Source: Saprospiraceae bacterium (GTDB lineage: Bacteria; Bacteroidota; Bacteroidia; Chitinophagales; Saprospiraceae). Taken from it: a stretch of 64,000 bases of DNA. Position 1 is the first letter of the stretch. Each line of letters opens with the position of its first letter. The stretch covers positions 407,001 to 471,000 of the forward strand of contig JADKKF010000002.1 of assembly GCA_016720635.1 (NCBI GenBank). The letters are read 5' to 3'. The notes beneath the pieces were generated by a model, which did no database searches, had not been told where the DNA came from, and saw nothing but the letters and a program-made list of their open reading frames with translations. The translations under genes and the position numbers were made by a program. This document shows positions 47,648-56,387 of the stretch, piece after piece.

Positions 47648-48172
47648 CTAAAAATCAATTTTCTTAATCGAATCCCACACCGTATTTTCATCGTCTGGAG
47701 GGGATATATTTTGTTGATGCTTTTCTAATATTTCCAAAACTTTCATATTGCATGGTCTTGGTGTATCTTCTTCGCAATCATAAACTTTGATGATGGGCAT
47801 TGAAATGACGATACCGTCGTAAATGATTTTGGAAGTATCGAAATGATGTTGGGATGTAAGTATATAATAAACTTCATCTTCTTCTCGCTCTTCCTCGGCA
47901 TATTTTAAAACTATAGACCAATTGCCCTTGGTTGGAAGATTAATGTCTGCAGTGCATCTATCACACACTGCCTCGACAGCTCCTTCTACCCAAAATTCCA
48001 ATTGAAAAAAATCTATCGTTTTGAAAACTCTCAACTTTACTTGGATCAGACCTCGTTCTATTGGGCTATCTTCGAAGTGACTAAAAAATGTTTCGTCACA
48101 GATAAAATCAAACCAATGTTCCCCAGGTTTAATCCCATAAATCGGAATTACAAATGTAGATAGTGGATTCAT
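47648..48172 (-). CDS. yceD: YceD/DUF177 family protein
   Basis: A 174-residue cytoplasmic protein. The DUF177 hallmark is the Cys pair in EAVCDRCTADINLP (about residues 84-97), followed by an acidic segment (EEEREEDEVYYIL) and DTSKIIYDGIVISMPI. Bacterial YceD is linked to 23S rRNA accumulation and is nearly always encoded before rpmF, as here. The N-terminus (MNPLSTFVIPIYGIKPGEHWF) is typical of Bacteroidota members. Confidence 0.88.
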   Translation of the reverse strand: MNPLSTFVIPIYGIKPGEHWFDFICDETFFSHFEDSPIERGLIQVKLRVFKTIDFFQLEFWVEGAVEAVCDRCTADINLPTKGNWSIVLKYAEEEREEDEVYYILTSQHHFDTSKIIYDGIVISMPIIKVYDCEEDTPRPCNMKVLEILEKHQQNISPPDDENTVWDSIKKIDF

Positions 48173-48210
48173 GACATCGTTATATCCTTACCAATTTTTC
48201 GTTCGGACTG

Positions 48211-48218
48211 CAAAGGTA
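48211..48218 (-). promoter_or_regulatory. Candidate -7 box (TACCTTTG) for yceD-rpmF
   Basis: On the minus strand this is TACCTTTG, matching TAnnTTTG, 39 bases before the yceD ATG. No good -33 match at standard distance. Confidence 0.5.
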
Positions 48219-48285
48219 TGTATTATTAACAAAAAAATAAAATTTCTTTTTGAAGATAACGTAAAAATTAATAAATCTCCGTTTT

Positions 48286-48450
48286 GTAGCGGCCATAATT
48301 CGATGTGCAAGGGGTGGGAGAGATTATCTCCTACTGCATAAATTAGGAGATAAGTCTCGTAGAGACCGTAACGAAGTGAAGTCTCGGACGACCCGGTCCT
48401 GACTCGACAGCAAGGAGTGGTCAGGGATGCACCCTTAAAACAATGATTTA
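48286..48450. repeat. Dispersed two-hairpin intergenic element, copy D
   Basis: Begins TAGCGGCCATAATTCGATG. A perfect 10-bp hairpin TTATCTCCTA (48324-48333) / TAGGAGATAA (48344-48353) is directly followed by GTCTC (48354-48358) / GAGAC (48362-48366). Stem 2 is CCTGAC (48398-48403) / GTCAGG (48420-48425). The end is GGGATGCACCC, then TTAAAACAAT. It lies between the divergent yceD and cytochrome promoters. This copy is the most diverged from B and C. Confidence 0.6.
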
Positions 48451-48560
48451 GGTAAAATAGGAGGATGAAACTGCAATGGGAAGCGACGGAATGGGTTCAT
48501 ATTTTGACTTAAAAAGTATTTAACCAGCTATTGGATACTGTGATTTTACGTTAAAATTAA

Positions 48561-48568
48561 TACCTTTG
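48561..48568 (+). promoter_or_regulatory. Candidate -7 box (TACCTTTG) for the cytochrome c-like gene
   Basis: TACCTTTG matches TAnnTTTG, 20 bases before the ATG at 48589. A TTG at 48531-48533 is 27 bases upstream, longer than usual. Confidence 0.5.
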
Positions 48569-48588
48569 TTGCCACAAAAATACGAAAC

Positions 48589-48897
48589 ATGAAAAAATTT
48601 AAATTAAGCCTTGTTTGCTTGACCTTGTTGGTAGCGGCATCTTGTGCGGTAAAATATGCTGGTCCTACACAAAAGATGGCAGATCAGTGTTCTACGGATT
48701 TAGCTTCATTAGAGATGGGTAAAAGCCTATTAGAACAAGAGTGTCAAGACTGTCATAAGCTTTACAGAACGACTGATTTTGGGCCAGAACAATGGCAGCA
48801 CATAATGGATGAAATGGCACCCAAGGCAAAGATCACCGATGCACAAAAAGATCAAATCTTGACTTATATAACTTGTGACATTAAGTCTAAAAAATAA
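48589..48897 (+). CDS. Cytochrome c-like lipoprotein
   Basis: A 102-residue exported protein with a lipobox-type signal peptide (LLVAASC, Cys about residue 19), so probably anchored by lipid. The motif CQDCHKLY holds a single CxxCH haem attachment site, and the downstream Met in MDEMAPKAKI may be the axial ligand. It looks like a small class I-like cytochrome c. Partner unknown; the next gene, 5 bases on, encodes a TPR-like membrane protein and is probably in the same operon. Confidence 0.82.
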   Translation: MKKFKLSLVCLTLLVAASCAVKYAGPTQKMADQCSTDLASLEMGKSLLEQECQDCHKLYRTTDFGPEQWQHIMDEMAPKAKITDAQKDQILTYITCDIKSKK

Positions 48898-48902
48898 ATT
48901 AT

Positions 48903-49499
48903 ATGTTTTTAATACCGATAATTTGGCGATTCGTTTTGATCGCGGTGTGTTTTATTGCTGGAATTGGTCTGAATGTCGCCTATGGGTTTTGGTATGGATT
49001 TCCTTTCTACTTATTTGGGATATTCTTGGCCGTGGGATATATATTAATGGGGACATTGCAGAGTGCTGCGATGAAACTCCAAGAAGGAGACTATCAAGGA
49101 GCAGAAAAGCAATTGGCTTATACTTATTTTCCCCAAGCTTTGTTAAAGCCATTTAGAAGTAATTTTTATATGCTTAAGAGTGCTATCGCGATGCAAAATA
49201 AGGATACCGCGACGGCTAATAAATATATGGCATTGGCGGAACAAACAGGATTCCAATCTGATGATGAAAGGGCGATTTCCTATTTGCAACAAGCTGGTAC
49301 AGCTGTCAATACGGGGAACTGGGTAAAAGCTCAATCCATGTTGAAAAATCTCAAATCTTTGGACGTGAAAGAAGATATGGTGAAGCAACAAATAAAGCAA
49401 GTAGAACTCGCGATAAGGAATAAAGGAAATTATACAGCAGCCAATCGTGCCCAAGCAGCCAAAATGGGTTCGAAGAGGAGACGACCACCACAACGTTAA
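48903..49499 (+). CDS. Membrane protein with TPR-like C-terminal region
   Basis: A 198-residue protein of two parts. Two hydrophobic helices (about 5-25 and 32-52) form a membrane anchor. Residues about 55-170 are helical with TPR-like pairs (AMKLQEGDYQGAEKQLAYTY, AISYLQQAGTAVNTGNWVKAQ). The C-terminal tail is basic (GSKRRRPPQR). TPR modules usually bind partner proteins. No enzyme motif. It is 5 bases after the cytochrome gene, suggesting they work together, but this is inference. Confidence 0.7.
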   Translation: MFLIPIIWRFVLIAVCFIAGIGLNVAYGFWYGFPFYLFGIFLAVGYILMGTLQSAAMKLQEGDYQGAEKQLAYTYFPQALLKPFRSNFYMLKSAIAMQNKDTATANKYMALAEQTGFQSDDERAISYLQQAGTAVNTGNWVKAQSMLKNLKSLDVKEDMVKQQIKQVELAIRNKGNYTAANRAQAAKMGSKRRRPPQR

Positions 49500-49515
49500 T
49501 TGAATTAACACTTAA

Positions 49516-50406
49516 TTGTTTGATTTGAAAAGAGATTTCACACAGTGGAGTGGTACAGCTCTACTAGTGATCATAAGTCTGATTTGGGGGTCTAGTTATC
49601 TATTCATGAAGAAAGGCTTGATCGCTTTTACTCCAGTAGAAATGGCCAGTATTCGGCTTGCTTTTACCTCATTTTGCTTTTTACCCATTTTCTTAGTTCA
49701 TAAAAATAGCATAAAGCCCCATCACTGGAAATATCTCCTAATCATAGCCATCACGGGTAGTGGAGCACCAGCCTTTTTGTATGCAATCGGGCAGACAGGT
49801 ATCACCAGCAGTGTGGCAGGTATATTGGGTGCACTGAATCCAATATTTACTATTTTGGTAGGTGTGACGCTTTATGGGCTGAAAATCAATACAGAAAAAT
49901 ATTTGGGCATCGGAATAGGCTTTTTAGGAGCGTTTATTTTGATCATTTCAGGTCCCAATGGTTTAGATTTTAGCAGTCAAAACCTGGGCATGAGTTTTTT
50001 GGTCGTTTTGGCGGTATTTTGCTATGCTTTTTCAAGCAACACTATACAAAAATACTTGCCTACCATGAATCCCTTGGCGATAAGTAGTGGGGCATTCTTT
50101 TTGTTGTTGTTTCCAAATTTGGCAGAAGCGGTACACGTTGGCGTTTTGCAAGAGAGTTTTTGGACCACAGCGAGGAAGGAAGTTATCATATTTATATTGC
50201 TGCTTGCATTTCTAGGGACTTTTCTAGCAAATATTTTATATTTTCATTTGGTACAAAAAAATGGTGCCGTCATGGCGGCGACTGTAAGTTATTTGATTCC
50301 CATCGTTTCGATCTTGCTGGGTGTATTGGATGGTGAAAAATTATCTGAGTGGCAAATACTGGGAATGGTAACAATTCTCGTCGGTGTATATCTCTCGAGA
50401 AAATAA
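49516..50406 (+). CDS. EamA/DMT family transporter
   Basis: A 296-residue inner-membrane protein with ten helices in two EamA repeats. The first begins ALLVIISLIWGSSYLFMKKG, the classic DMT start, and the second ends AATVSYLIPIVSILLGVLDGE. Such transporters export or import metabolites; the substrate is not predictable. The start is unusual: a stop (TAA) lies directly before a TTG at 49516 and no ATG precedes the first helix, so the start is TTG 49516 or TTG 49525. It follows the TPR gene by 16 bases. Confidence 0.9.
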   Translation: MFDLKRDFTQWSGTALLVIISLIWGSSYLFMKKGLIAFTPVEMASIRLAFTSFCFLPIFLVHKNSIKPHHWKYLLIIAITGSGAPAFLYAIGQTGITSSVAGILGALNPIFTILVGVTLYGLKINTEKYLGIGIGFLGAFILIISGPNGLDFSSQNLGMSFLVVLAVFCYAFSSNTIQKYLPTMNPLAISSGAFFLLLFPNLAEAVHVGVLQESFWTTARKEVIIFILLLAFLGTFLANILYFHLVQKNGAVMAATVSYLIPIVSILLGVLDGEKLSEWQILGMVTILVGVYLSRK

Positions 50407-50478
50407 TGATATTTTATACATCATTAATCCGATAAAAGCCTAAATTTACTTGAAATTACGACGAAAAAAGTCTTAACT

Positions 50479-51588
50479 ATGGAGAAAGTAAAACACTTAT
50501 TTATAGCTGCCAATAGCCAGCACGTAGGTAAAACAACTTCGACATTGGGTTTGGTAGCTGCCTTTATGAATCGGGCAATTAAAGTCGGTTACTGTAAGCC
50601 TGTTGGTCAGCAGATTTTGGATTTTAATGAATTTTCGGTGGATAAGGATACGGTACTTTTTGCTGACTTGATCAATTTCGATTTGCGTCCTGAAGTACAC
50701 AGTCCTGTAATACTTGGAAAAGGGGCAACGACGGCATATCTGGATGATCCAACAAAATTTGATTTTGCTACAAGAATTCAATATGCAGCTCAAATCCTAG
50801 AAAGAAAAACCGAAATAATCATTTATGAAGGAACAGGACATCCTGGAGTGGGAAGTGTCGTGAATCTTTCAAATGCGGATGTGGCCAAAAAAGTAAATGC
50901 AGGGGTAATTTTCATCGTCGAAGGTGGTATCGGTAGCGCCATCGACGAGCTCAACATGTGTTTATCTCTATTTCGTGAAAAAGGAGTACCCATCGTTGGC
51001 GTGATTGTCAACAAGGTCCTTCCAGACAAAATAGAAAAAGTAAGGCATTATCTCAATATTTGGTTGAATTCTCAGAACATGAAACTGCTTGGGGTCATTC
51101 CCTATGATAAGAGTTTGGGCTTTCCACAAATGCGTATGGTAGCGGAAGCTATAAATGGGGAGGTAGTTGCCTTTAAAGAAAAACTTGACAACAAAGTGGA
51201 AGACTTTCTTGCTGGATCTTTGATCGACCCGAATAAGATAAAAAATGGCTCTAATATGCTTTTGGTGGTCAGTGCTCAAAAAGCTGGTGAAGCGCTGAAA
51301 AAGATTTCCTCCTTGCAAAAACAATTTAATTTGACGGGGTCTCCTCTAGCGGGAATAGTGGCAACTGGAACTGGAATAGTCAGCGGAGCATCTTTAGAAT
51401 ATATCAAAAAATACGAAATCCCTTTTGTAAGGACTGACTTAGATACCTACGGGTCTGTAGTTAAAATCAACCGAATCGAGGTCAAAATCAATCGCAATAC
51501 TCCTTGGAAAGTAAGTCGAGCCATTGAGTTGATCAACGAAAACGTGGACATGGATTATATATTATCCTGCTGCGATCTTCGGTCTTAA
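50479..51588 (+). CDS. BioD-like P-loop NTPase with DRTGG-type domain
   Basis: A 369-residue cytoplasmic protein. The N-terminal half is a dethiobiotin-synthetase-like NTPase with P-loop SQHVGKTTS (residues about 13-21), EGTGHPGVGSVV and IVEGGIGSAIDELN. The C-terminal half is a DRTGG-like domain (AGIVATGTGIVSG, FVRTDLDTYGSVV). The architecture equals the N-terminal regulatory part of long phosphotransacetylases, but without the Pta catalytic domain. Function unknown; perhaps nucleotide sensing. The S9 peptidase starts 28 bases downstream. Confidence 0.82.
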   Translation: MEKVKHLFIAANSQHVGKTTSTLGLVAAFMNRAIKVGYCKPVGQQILDFNEFSVDKDTVLFADLINFDLRPEVHSPVILGKGATTAYLDDPTKFDFATRIQYAAQILERKTEIIIYEGTGHPGVGSVVNLSNADVAKKVNAGVIFIVEGGIGSAIDELNMCLSLFREKGVPIVGVIVNKVLPDKIEKVRHYLNIWLNSQNMKLLGVIPYDKSLGFPQMRMVAEAINGEVVAFKEKLDNKVEDFLAGSLIDPNKIKNGSNMLLVVSAQKAGEALKKISSLQKQFNLTGSPLAGIVATGTGIVSGASLEYIKKYEIPFVRTDLDTYGSVVKINRIEVKINRNTPWKVSRAIELINENVDMDYILSCCDLRS

Positions 51589-51616
51589 TCCTTTATTAAA
51601 TCATAAAAAAATATTC

Positions 51617-53759
51617 ATGAGAGTATTAATATTAGTATTTGTATGTTTGGGAATATGCATCAATGGTGCAGAGGCTCAATTGAAATCACTTACAATCGAC
51701 GACACCAACGATTCAAAATTAAGGCCTAAGCAGCCAGGTGAATATGGATGGATTCCTAAAAAAGATGCCTATTTTTATTTTGAAAAGGATAAAATGGCTT
51801 GGCAGATAGTCGATTTGCCCTCCAAAAAGGAGCATTTATTGTTCGTAGATTCGATGATTAAAGATCTGAAAAGAGGAAGGTTAGATACATTTTCAAGTAC
51901 GCCCAGTCTCACATGGATATCCTTGGACACCGTTCAATTCAAAGTAAATAACAAATTATATTCCTATAATATAAATAAAAGATCAATTCAAGAGGTGAAT
52001 CAGTGGGAGCCTGAAGCAGAAAATATGGAATTTTCAAAGATGAATGACCTCGCTTATACCAAATCGGGCAATATTTATCTCAAGCTAAGGGATTCGAAAA
52101 CGGCCCAAGTCTTGACCGATGGTGATGGCTATCAAGTTGTTTTTGGAGAGGCAGTGCATCGCAATGAATTCGGGATCAATAAAGGCTTGTTTTGGAATGA
52201 TAACGGCGATAAATTGGCGTTTTACAGGATGGATCAATCTCAAGTTGCAGATTACCCTTGATAGATTATAAACCTGTACCAGCTATCGTCAAAAATATAA
52301 AATATCCAATGGCTGGACAAACGAGCCACTTTGTTACGATAGGTATTTACGACATAAAAATGGGTTCCATTGTTTATCTCAATACGGGACTGCCAGCAGA
52401 CCAATATTTGACCAATATAGCTTGGGACCCAAGCGGTGAATATATATATGTGGCAGTCATCAATCGAGACCAAAACCACGTAAAATTAAATAAATACAGC
52501 AGCGTTGATGGGTCTTTTAAAAAAACCATTTTTGAGGAAAAAAATGGAAAATATGTCCAACCAATGCATCCTTTGACATTCTTACAAAACAGTCGCTCCA
52601 AGTTTATTTGGATGAGTCAACGCAGTGGATACGACCATTTATACCTTTATGATACATCTGGAAGACTAGAAAGGCAGCTTACACGTGGAGACTGGTCGGT
52701 TGACCAATATACTTTGAGTGCAGATGGGAAATATTTGTACTATCAATCGAATCAAGAGAGCCCATTGGCAAGTATGCCGTTTCAATTAGATTTTAAAACT
52801 TATACTACATCCAAGCTGGTTTCAGAGTCTGGGTGGCACCGAGCATCGATTTCTTCTTCAGGGAATTATATGTTAGATCATTTCCAGTCTGCCAAACAAC
52901 CCGGCGTATTGGAACTAGTAGATCTGAAAAAAAACAAATTGCTCAAGAACCTATTTCAAGCATCAAATCCACTCGCTGAGTTTAATATTCCAAGCATTGA
53001 AATTACCACTTTGAAGGCGGTAGATGGCAAAACTGATCTTTATATAAGGACCATAAAACCCAAAGACTTTGATCCCAACAAAAAATATCCCCTTTTAAAT
53101 TATGTCTATGGAGGTCCTAGCGTCCAATTGATTCAGGATAGATATTTGTATGGGGCTGATATGTTTTTGATGTATATGGCATCGCAGGGGTTTGTGGTAA
53201 CGACCATCGACACCGAGGAAGTGCTAGACGAGGATTTGACTTTGAATCCTCCACATTTAGAGAACTCGGAAAATTAGAGTGCCAGGACGTAGCTTCTTTG
53301 ATGTCTTTAATGAAATCATTACCTTATATTGATACTACTAAAATGGCATGCTTCGGGTGGAGCTTTGGGGGATTCATGACGACTTCTTTGATGACAAAGT
53401 ATCCAGATCTTTTCAAAGTTGGCGTAGCTGGAGGTCCCGTGATGGATTGGGCTTTGTATGAGGTAATGTACACGGAGAGATACATGGATACGCCAAAGGA
53501 AAATCCTCTTGGCTACAATAAATCTAAATTAGTAGATAAATCTGAAAGTCTTAAGGGCCGACTTTTGATACTCCAAGGATTACAAGATGATGTAGTCCTG
53601 CCACAGAATGCTGATTTGTTTTTGAACGACGGAGTCAAAAAAAGGAAACTAATTGATTTTTATCCTTATAGTGCCCATCCACACAATGTAAGAGGCAGGG
53701 ATAGAACTCAAATGTATCAAAAAATAGAAGATTATATCAAAACCCATTTGGGGATTTAA
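51617..53759 (+). CDS. Dipeptidyl-peptidase IV-like S9 serine peptidase, with two frameshifts
   Basis: One gene of about 714 codons. The N-terminal signal peptide ends at GAEAQ, the beta-propeller covers most of the length (FWNDNGDKLAFYRMDQSQVADYP, then YKPVPAIVKNIKYPMAGQTS), and the C-terminal alpha/beta hydrolase has the nucleophile motif GWSFGG (about 53,356-53,373), LQGLQDDVV with the acid, and PHNVRGRDR with the His. The frame breaks at about 52256 (one base missing in a CC run after Tyr) and at about 53213 (one base missing before CGAGG). Adding one base at each gives IDTRGSARRGFDFESS, the expected DPP4 sequence. The gene cuts dipeptides after Pro or Ala in the periplasm. Confidence 0.85.
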
Positions 53760-54052
53760 AAGGGTGGATTGACCAATTGCGTGGTCCAGGCTTCAGGTTT
53801 ATCACCAAACCATGGTTTGATGGTGGTCCATGTCTGTCGAAATAATTCCGACATTCTGTAGTTTTCCAAATCGGATTCGCCCTGCCAAGTGCTTATGGTA
53901 AAAAATACCGAGGGATGGAGATTGGATTGAAATAAATCGACCTCAACACAACCATGCATATTCAAAATTTTATGTTTTGTTTGGTAAAAAAGGTCTTTAA
54001 AATCATCCGATTTTCCCTCAATAAATGTCAACTTTACCATTCTTTTGATCAT
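53756..54052 (-). CDS. Antibiotic biosynthesis monooxygenase (ABM) domain protein
   Basis: A 98-residue ferredoxin-like fold protein (MIKRMVKLTFIEGKSDDF, then EVDLFQSNLHPSVFFTISTWQ). ABM proteins include haem-degrading and small-molecule oxygenases; the substrate is unknown. The ATG at 54052 (or the adjacent one at 54055) gives the typical MIKR start. An upstream ATG at 54082 would add ten residues with no family match. Its stop overlaps the convergent S9 gene end by 3 bases. It is divergent from the ferredoxin reductase. Confidence 0.85.
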   Translation of the reverse strand: MIKRMVKLTFIEGKSDDFKDLFYQTKHKILNMHGCVEVDLFQSNLHPSVFFTISTWQGESDLENYRMSELFRQTWTTIKPWFGDKPEAWTTQLVNPPF

Positions 54053-54111
54053 CATATATATATTCGTTAGTAAATTATTCATCTTGTATCAGGTAAAAAT
54101 AATTTTTTTTA

Positions 54112-55185
54112 ATGTCTATTTTAATAAAAATAACAGATAAGATTGTAGAAACACCTAGCACGTGCTCATTTAGATTTGAGGCAATCGAAGGTGAATTCAA
54201 ATATCAAGAAGGACAATTTATCACGCTAGAGATTCCTATTGGCAAATCCATCTACAAGAGATCGTATTCTTTAAGTTCATGTAATTCGGATGACTTCACC
54301 CAATTTACGGTTAAACGGGTTCAAGATGGACTGGTCTCAAATTTTTTGTTGGATAAAGTCGCTATTGGCTCTCTTTTTCGTATCCAACCACCAAAGGGAT
54401 ATTTTGTTTTGCCCAAAGAGACCAAGTATTATCATTATGGATTTATAGCTGCTGGTAGTGGAATTACTCCCATTTTTAGTATGATCAAATCGCTCCTAGA
54501 AACCCAGCCATTGTGCACAATTTATCTATTATATTCGGTCAATTCACCAGAAGAAACAATTTTTTTTAAGGAGATTACCGCTTTGGTGAATGAATATAAC
54601 GGTCAATTTTATCTGGATATCGTTCCTACAAAAGGGTATTCTAATAGCAATAGTTTTCTTGGAAGTTTTTTGAAAAAAGGCGACCCTATATTCCAAAAAT
54701 TTGTTTTTGCTTCAAAAAGAATAAATTTCGATACGCTAAAGCAGTGGATTGAATATCGACAGGTATCTGCTAAAGAAGCGGAGTATTATATTTGTGGACC
54801 TGAAGGCTTGATTGATCAAGGACTTACCTTTTTGAAAATGGAAGGCATACCGGATGAGAATACCCATTTTGAATACTTTAATACCACCGTTTCTGACATC
54901 GATGAGAACGCAGCAAAAAGCCAGGTTACAGTTATATTTGAAGGCCAAACCATAGAAACCTCTTTAGAACGAAACATGAATGTATTGGATAAAATGTTGG
55001 ACCTTGGGTATGATATGCCATATAGCTGTAAAAATGGGGCTTGTTCGACCTGTATTGCCAAATTATTGTCTGGTGAAGTAAAGATGAAAGTCAGCCAAGG
55101 GCTGGACCCTGATGAAATAGACCAAGGATATATACTCACTTGCCAAGCGCTTATTATTAGTGAAAAAGCTGTCATTGAATACTAA
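54112..55185 (+). CDS. Ferredoxin-NADP reductase with C-terminal [2Fe-2S] ferredoxin domain (PaaE type)
   Basis: A 357-residue soluble reductase. The FAD-binding domain has KRSYSLSS (RxYS motif), then the NAD(P)-binding AAGSGITPIFSMIKSLLE. The C-terminal plant-type ferredoxin (about 270-357) has the cluster ligands in YSCKNGACSTC and a fourth Cys in LTCQAL. Such PaaE-like proteins feed electrons to di-iron oxygenases. None is in the window, so the partner is unknown. The OB-fold and YceI genes that follow on the same strand may be cotranscribed. Confidence 0.9.
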   Translation: MSILIKITDKIVETPSTCSFRFEAIEGEFKYQEGQFITLEIPIGKSIYKRSYSLSSCNSDDFTQFTVKRVQDGLVSNFLLDKVAIGSLFRIQPPKGYFVLPKETKYYHYGFIAAGSGITPIFSMIKSLLETQPLCTIYLLYSVNSPEETIFFKEITALVNEYNGQFYLDIVPTKGYSNSNSFLGSFLKKGDPIFQKFVFASKRINFDTLKQWIEYRQVSAKEAEYYICGPEGLIDQGLTFLKMEGIPDENTHFEYFNTTVSDIDENAAKSQVTVIFEGQTIETSLERNMNVLDKMLDLGYDMPYSCKNGACSTCIAKLLSGEVKMKVSQGLDPDEIDQGYILTCQALIISEKAVIEY

Positions 55186-55276
55186 TATTTTGTTAAATAG
55201 TCCGATTGGTACCGTCTCTCAAATTCCTTTACATTAATTTTGCCAATAATATTTGAAAATAATCGTTGTTGAACTA

Positions 55277-55699
55277 ATGAATTTTTTAAAAAAAATAATA
55301 CCCATTTTAATCCTTGTATTAGGCCTTGGTGCTTGGTATGGCTATAAAGAGTATAATCGAGGACACGAAGATTTGTCTTCAGCCTCCTCCGAAGTTTTTA
55401 TAGATGCAAAGGATTTATTTGATCAGTTTACTTCCGATGAAGCAGGATCTAATACAAAATATTTGGATAAAATCATCACAGTGGAAGGAACGATTGCCGC
55501 CATCGAAAAAGATGAAAAAGGACTTATTACTTTTTTGTTGGATGTGAAAAATGACATGGCCAATGTAACCTGTCAAATGGATGAAAAAAAAATGGAGCAA
55601 GCCTTAAAATTTAATGTAGGAGACAAGATCAAAGTCAAGGGTCAATGCTCAGGCTTCCTCATGGATGTGGTGCTGATTAGATGCGTTATTGAAAATTAG
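55277..55699 (+). CDS. OB-fold tRNA_anti-like exported or anchored protein
   Basis: A 140-residue protein. The N-terminus MNFLKKIIPILILVLGLGAW is one membrane anchor or signal. Residues about 45-140 make a five-strand OB fold of the tRNA_anti-like kind (KYLDKIITVEGTIAAIEKD, NVGDKIKVKGQCSGF). The ATG at 55277 replaces a TTG at 55253 which adds residues before the anchor. In Bacteroidota such genes often lie directly before a YceI gene, as here, with 4 bases between. Confidence 0.8.
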   Translation: MNFLKKIIPILILVLGLGAWYGYKEYNRGHEDLSSASSEVFIDAKDLFDQFTSDEAGSNTKYLDKIITVEGTIAAIEKDEKGLITFLLDVKNDMANVTCQMDEKKMEQALKFNVGDKIKVKGQCSGFLMDVVLIRCVIEN

Positions 55700-55703
55700 T
55701 AAA

Positions 55704-56270
55704 ATGTTAAAAGCGATGAATATTAGAATAGTTATAGTTTTATTTGGGCTACTTTCTTTAAATTTTGCTCAAGCACAGAATAGAATATTTACTAAAACAG
55801 GTAAAATCACCTTTGATGCTACTGGAAATTTGGAGAAAATCCAAGGCGTCAATAAAAAGGTAACCTGCGCCGTAGATAAATCATCGGGTGCTGTAGAGTT
55901 TGCAGCTTTGATGAAAGCATTCCAATTTGAAAAAGCCTTGATGGAAGAGCATTTTAATGACAATTATGTCGAAAGCGATAAGTTCCCCAAAGCGACTTTT
56001 AAAGGTAGGATAACCAATGCCCAGGCAATCAATTGGTCTAAAGATGGTAAGTATTCGGCCAATGTCGAAGGAGATTTAACCATCCATGGCGTTACAAAAA
56101 AGATTGCTTCTAAAGGCACCTTTGTGGTCGATAATGGTGTGGTTTCCGCCAAATCAAGCATCTCTATTAATTTAAAAGATTATGGAATAGAAATACCTGC
56201 TCTTGTGAAAGAAAACATCAGCGAAAAAGTTTCTATCGATATCGACGTATTACTCAATAGCGTAAAATAA
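55704..56270 (+). CDS. YceI family periplasmic protein
   Basis: A 188-residue exported protein. The signal peptide ends FAQAQ, and the lipocalin-like YceI barrel follows (FTKTGKITFDATGNLEKIQG, then NDNYVESDKFPKATFKGRIT and LTIHGVTKKIASKGTF). YceI barrels bind long hydrophobic molecules such as polyisoprenoids. The ATG at 55704 is chosen, five bases after the preceding gene's stop. Cotranscription with the OB-fold gene is very likely. Confidence 0.92.
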   Translation: MLKAMNIRIVIVLFGLLSLNFAQAQNRIFTKTGKITFDATGNLEKIQGVNKKVTCAVDKSSGAVEFAALMKAFQFEKALMEEHFNDNYVESDKFPKATFKGRITNAQAINWSKDGKYSANVEGDLTIHGVTKKIASKGTFVVDNGVVSAKSSISINLKDYGIEIPALVKENISEKVSIDIDVLLNSVK

Positions 56271-56299
56271 TTATCTCCAGATATCTAATTCAGAATTCT

Positions 56300-56307
56300 T
56301 ATCTTTG
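56300..56307 (+). promoter_or_regulatory. Candidate -7 box (TATCTTTG) for the SerA-like gene
   Basis: TATCTTTG matches TAnnTTTG, 80 bases before the ATG at 56388. No -33 element at standard spacing was found. Confidence 0.45.
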
Positions 56308-56387
56308 CGCTTTAAAAAGTGCATTTTACTAAAAGTTTGTTCATTTTAGACCTTTTTTACGTATAAAAGGTCAATAAATAAGGAATT

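Noticed and set aside
48875..49156. Plus-strand frame of 93 codons overlapping the cytochrome and TPR genes.
   Set aside because: It overlaps both real genes in another frame and has no signal or domain; a shadow.
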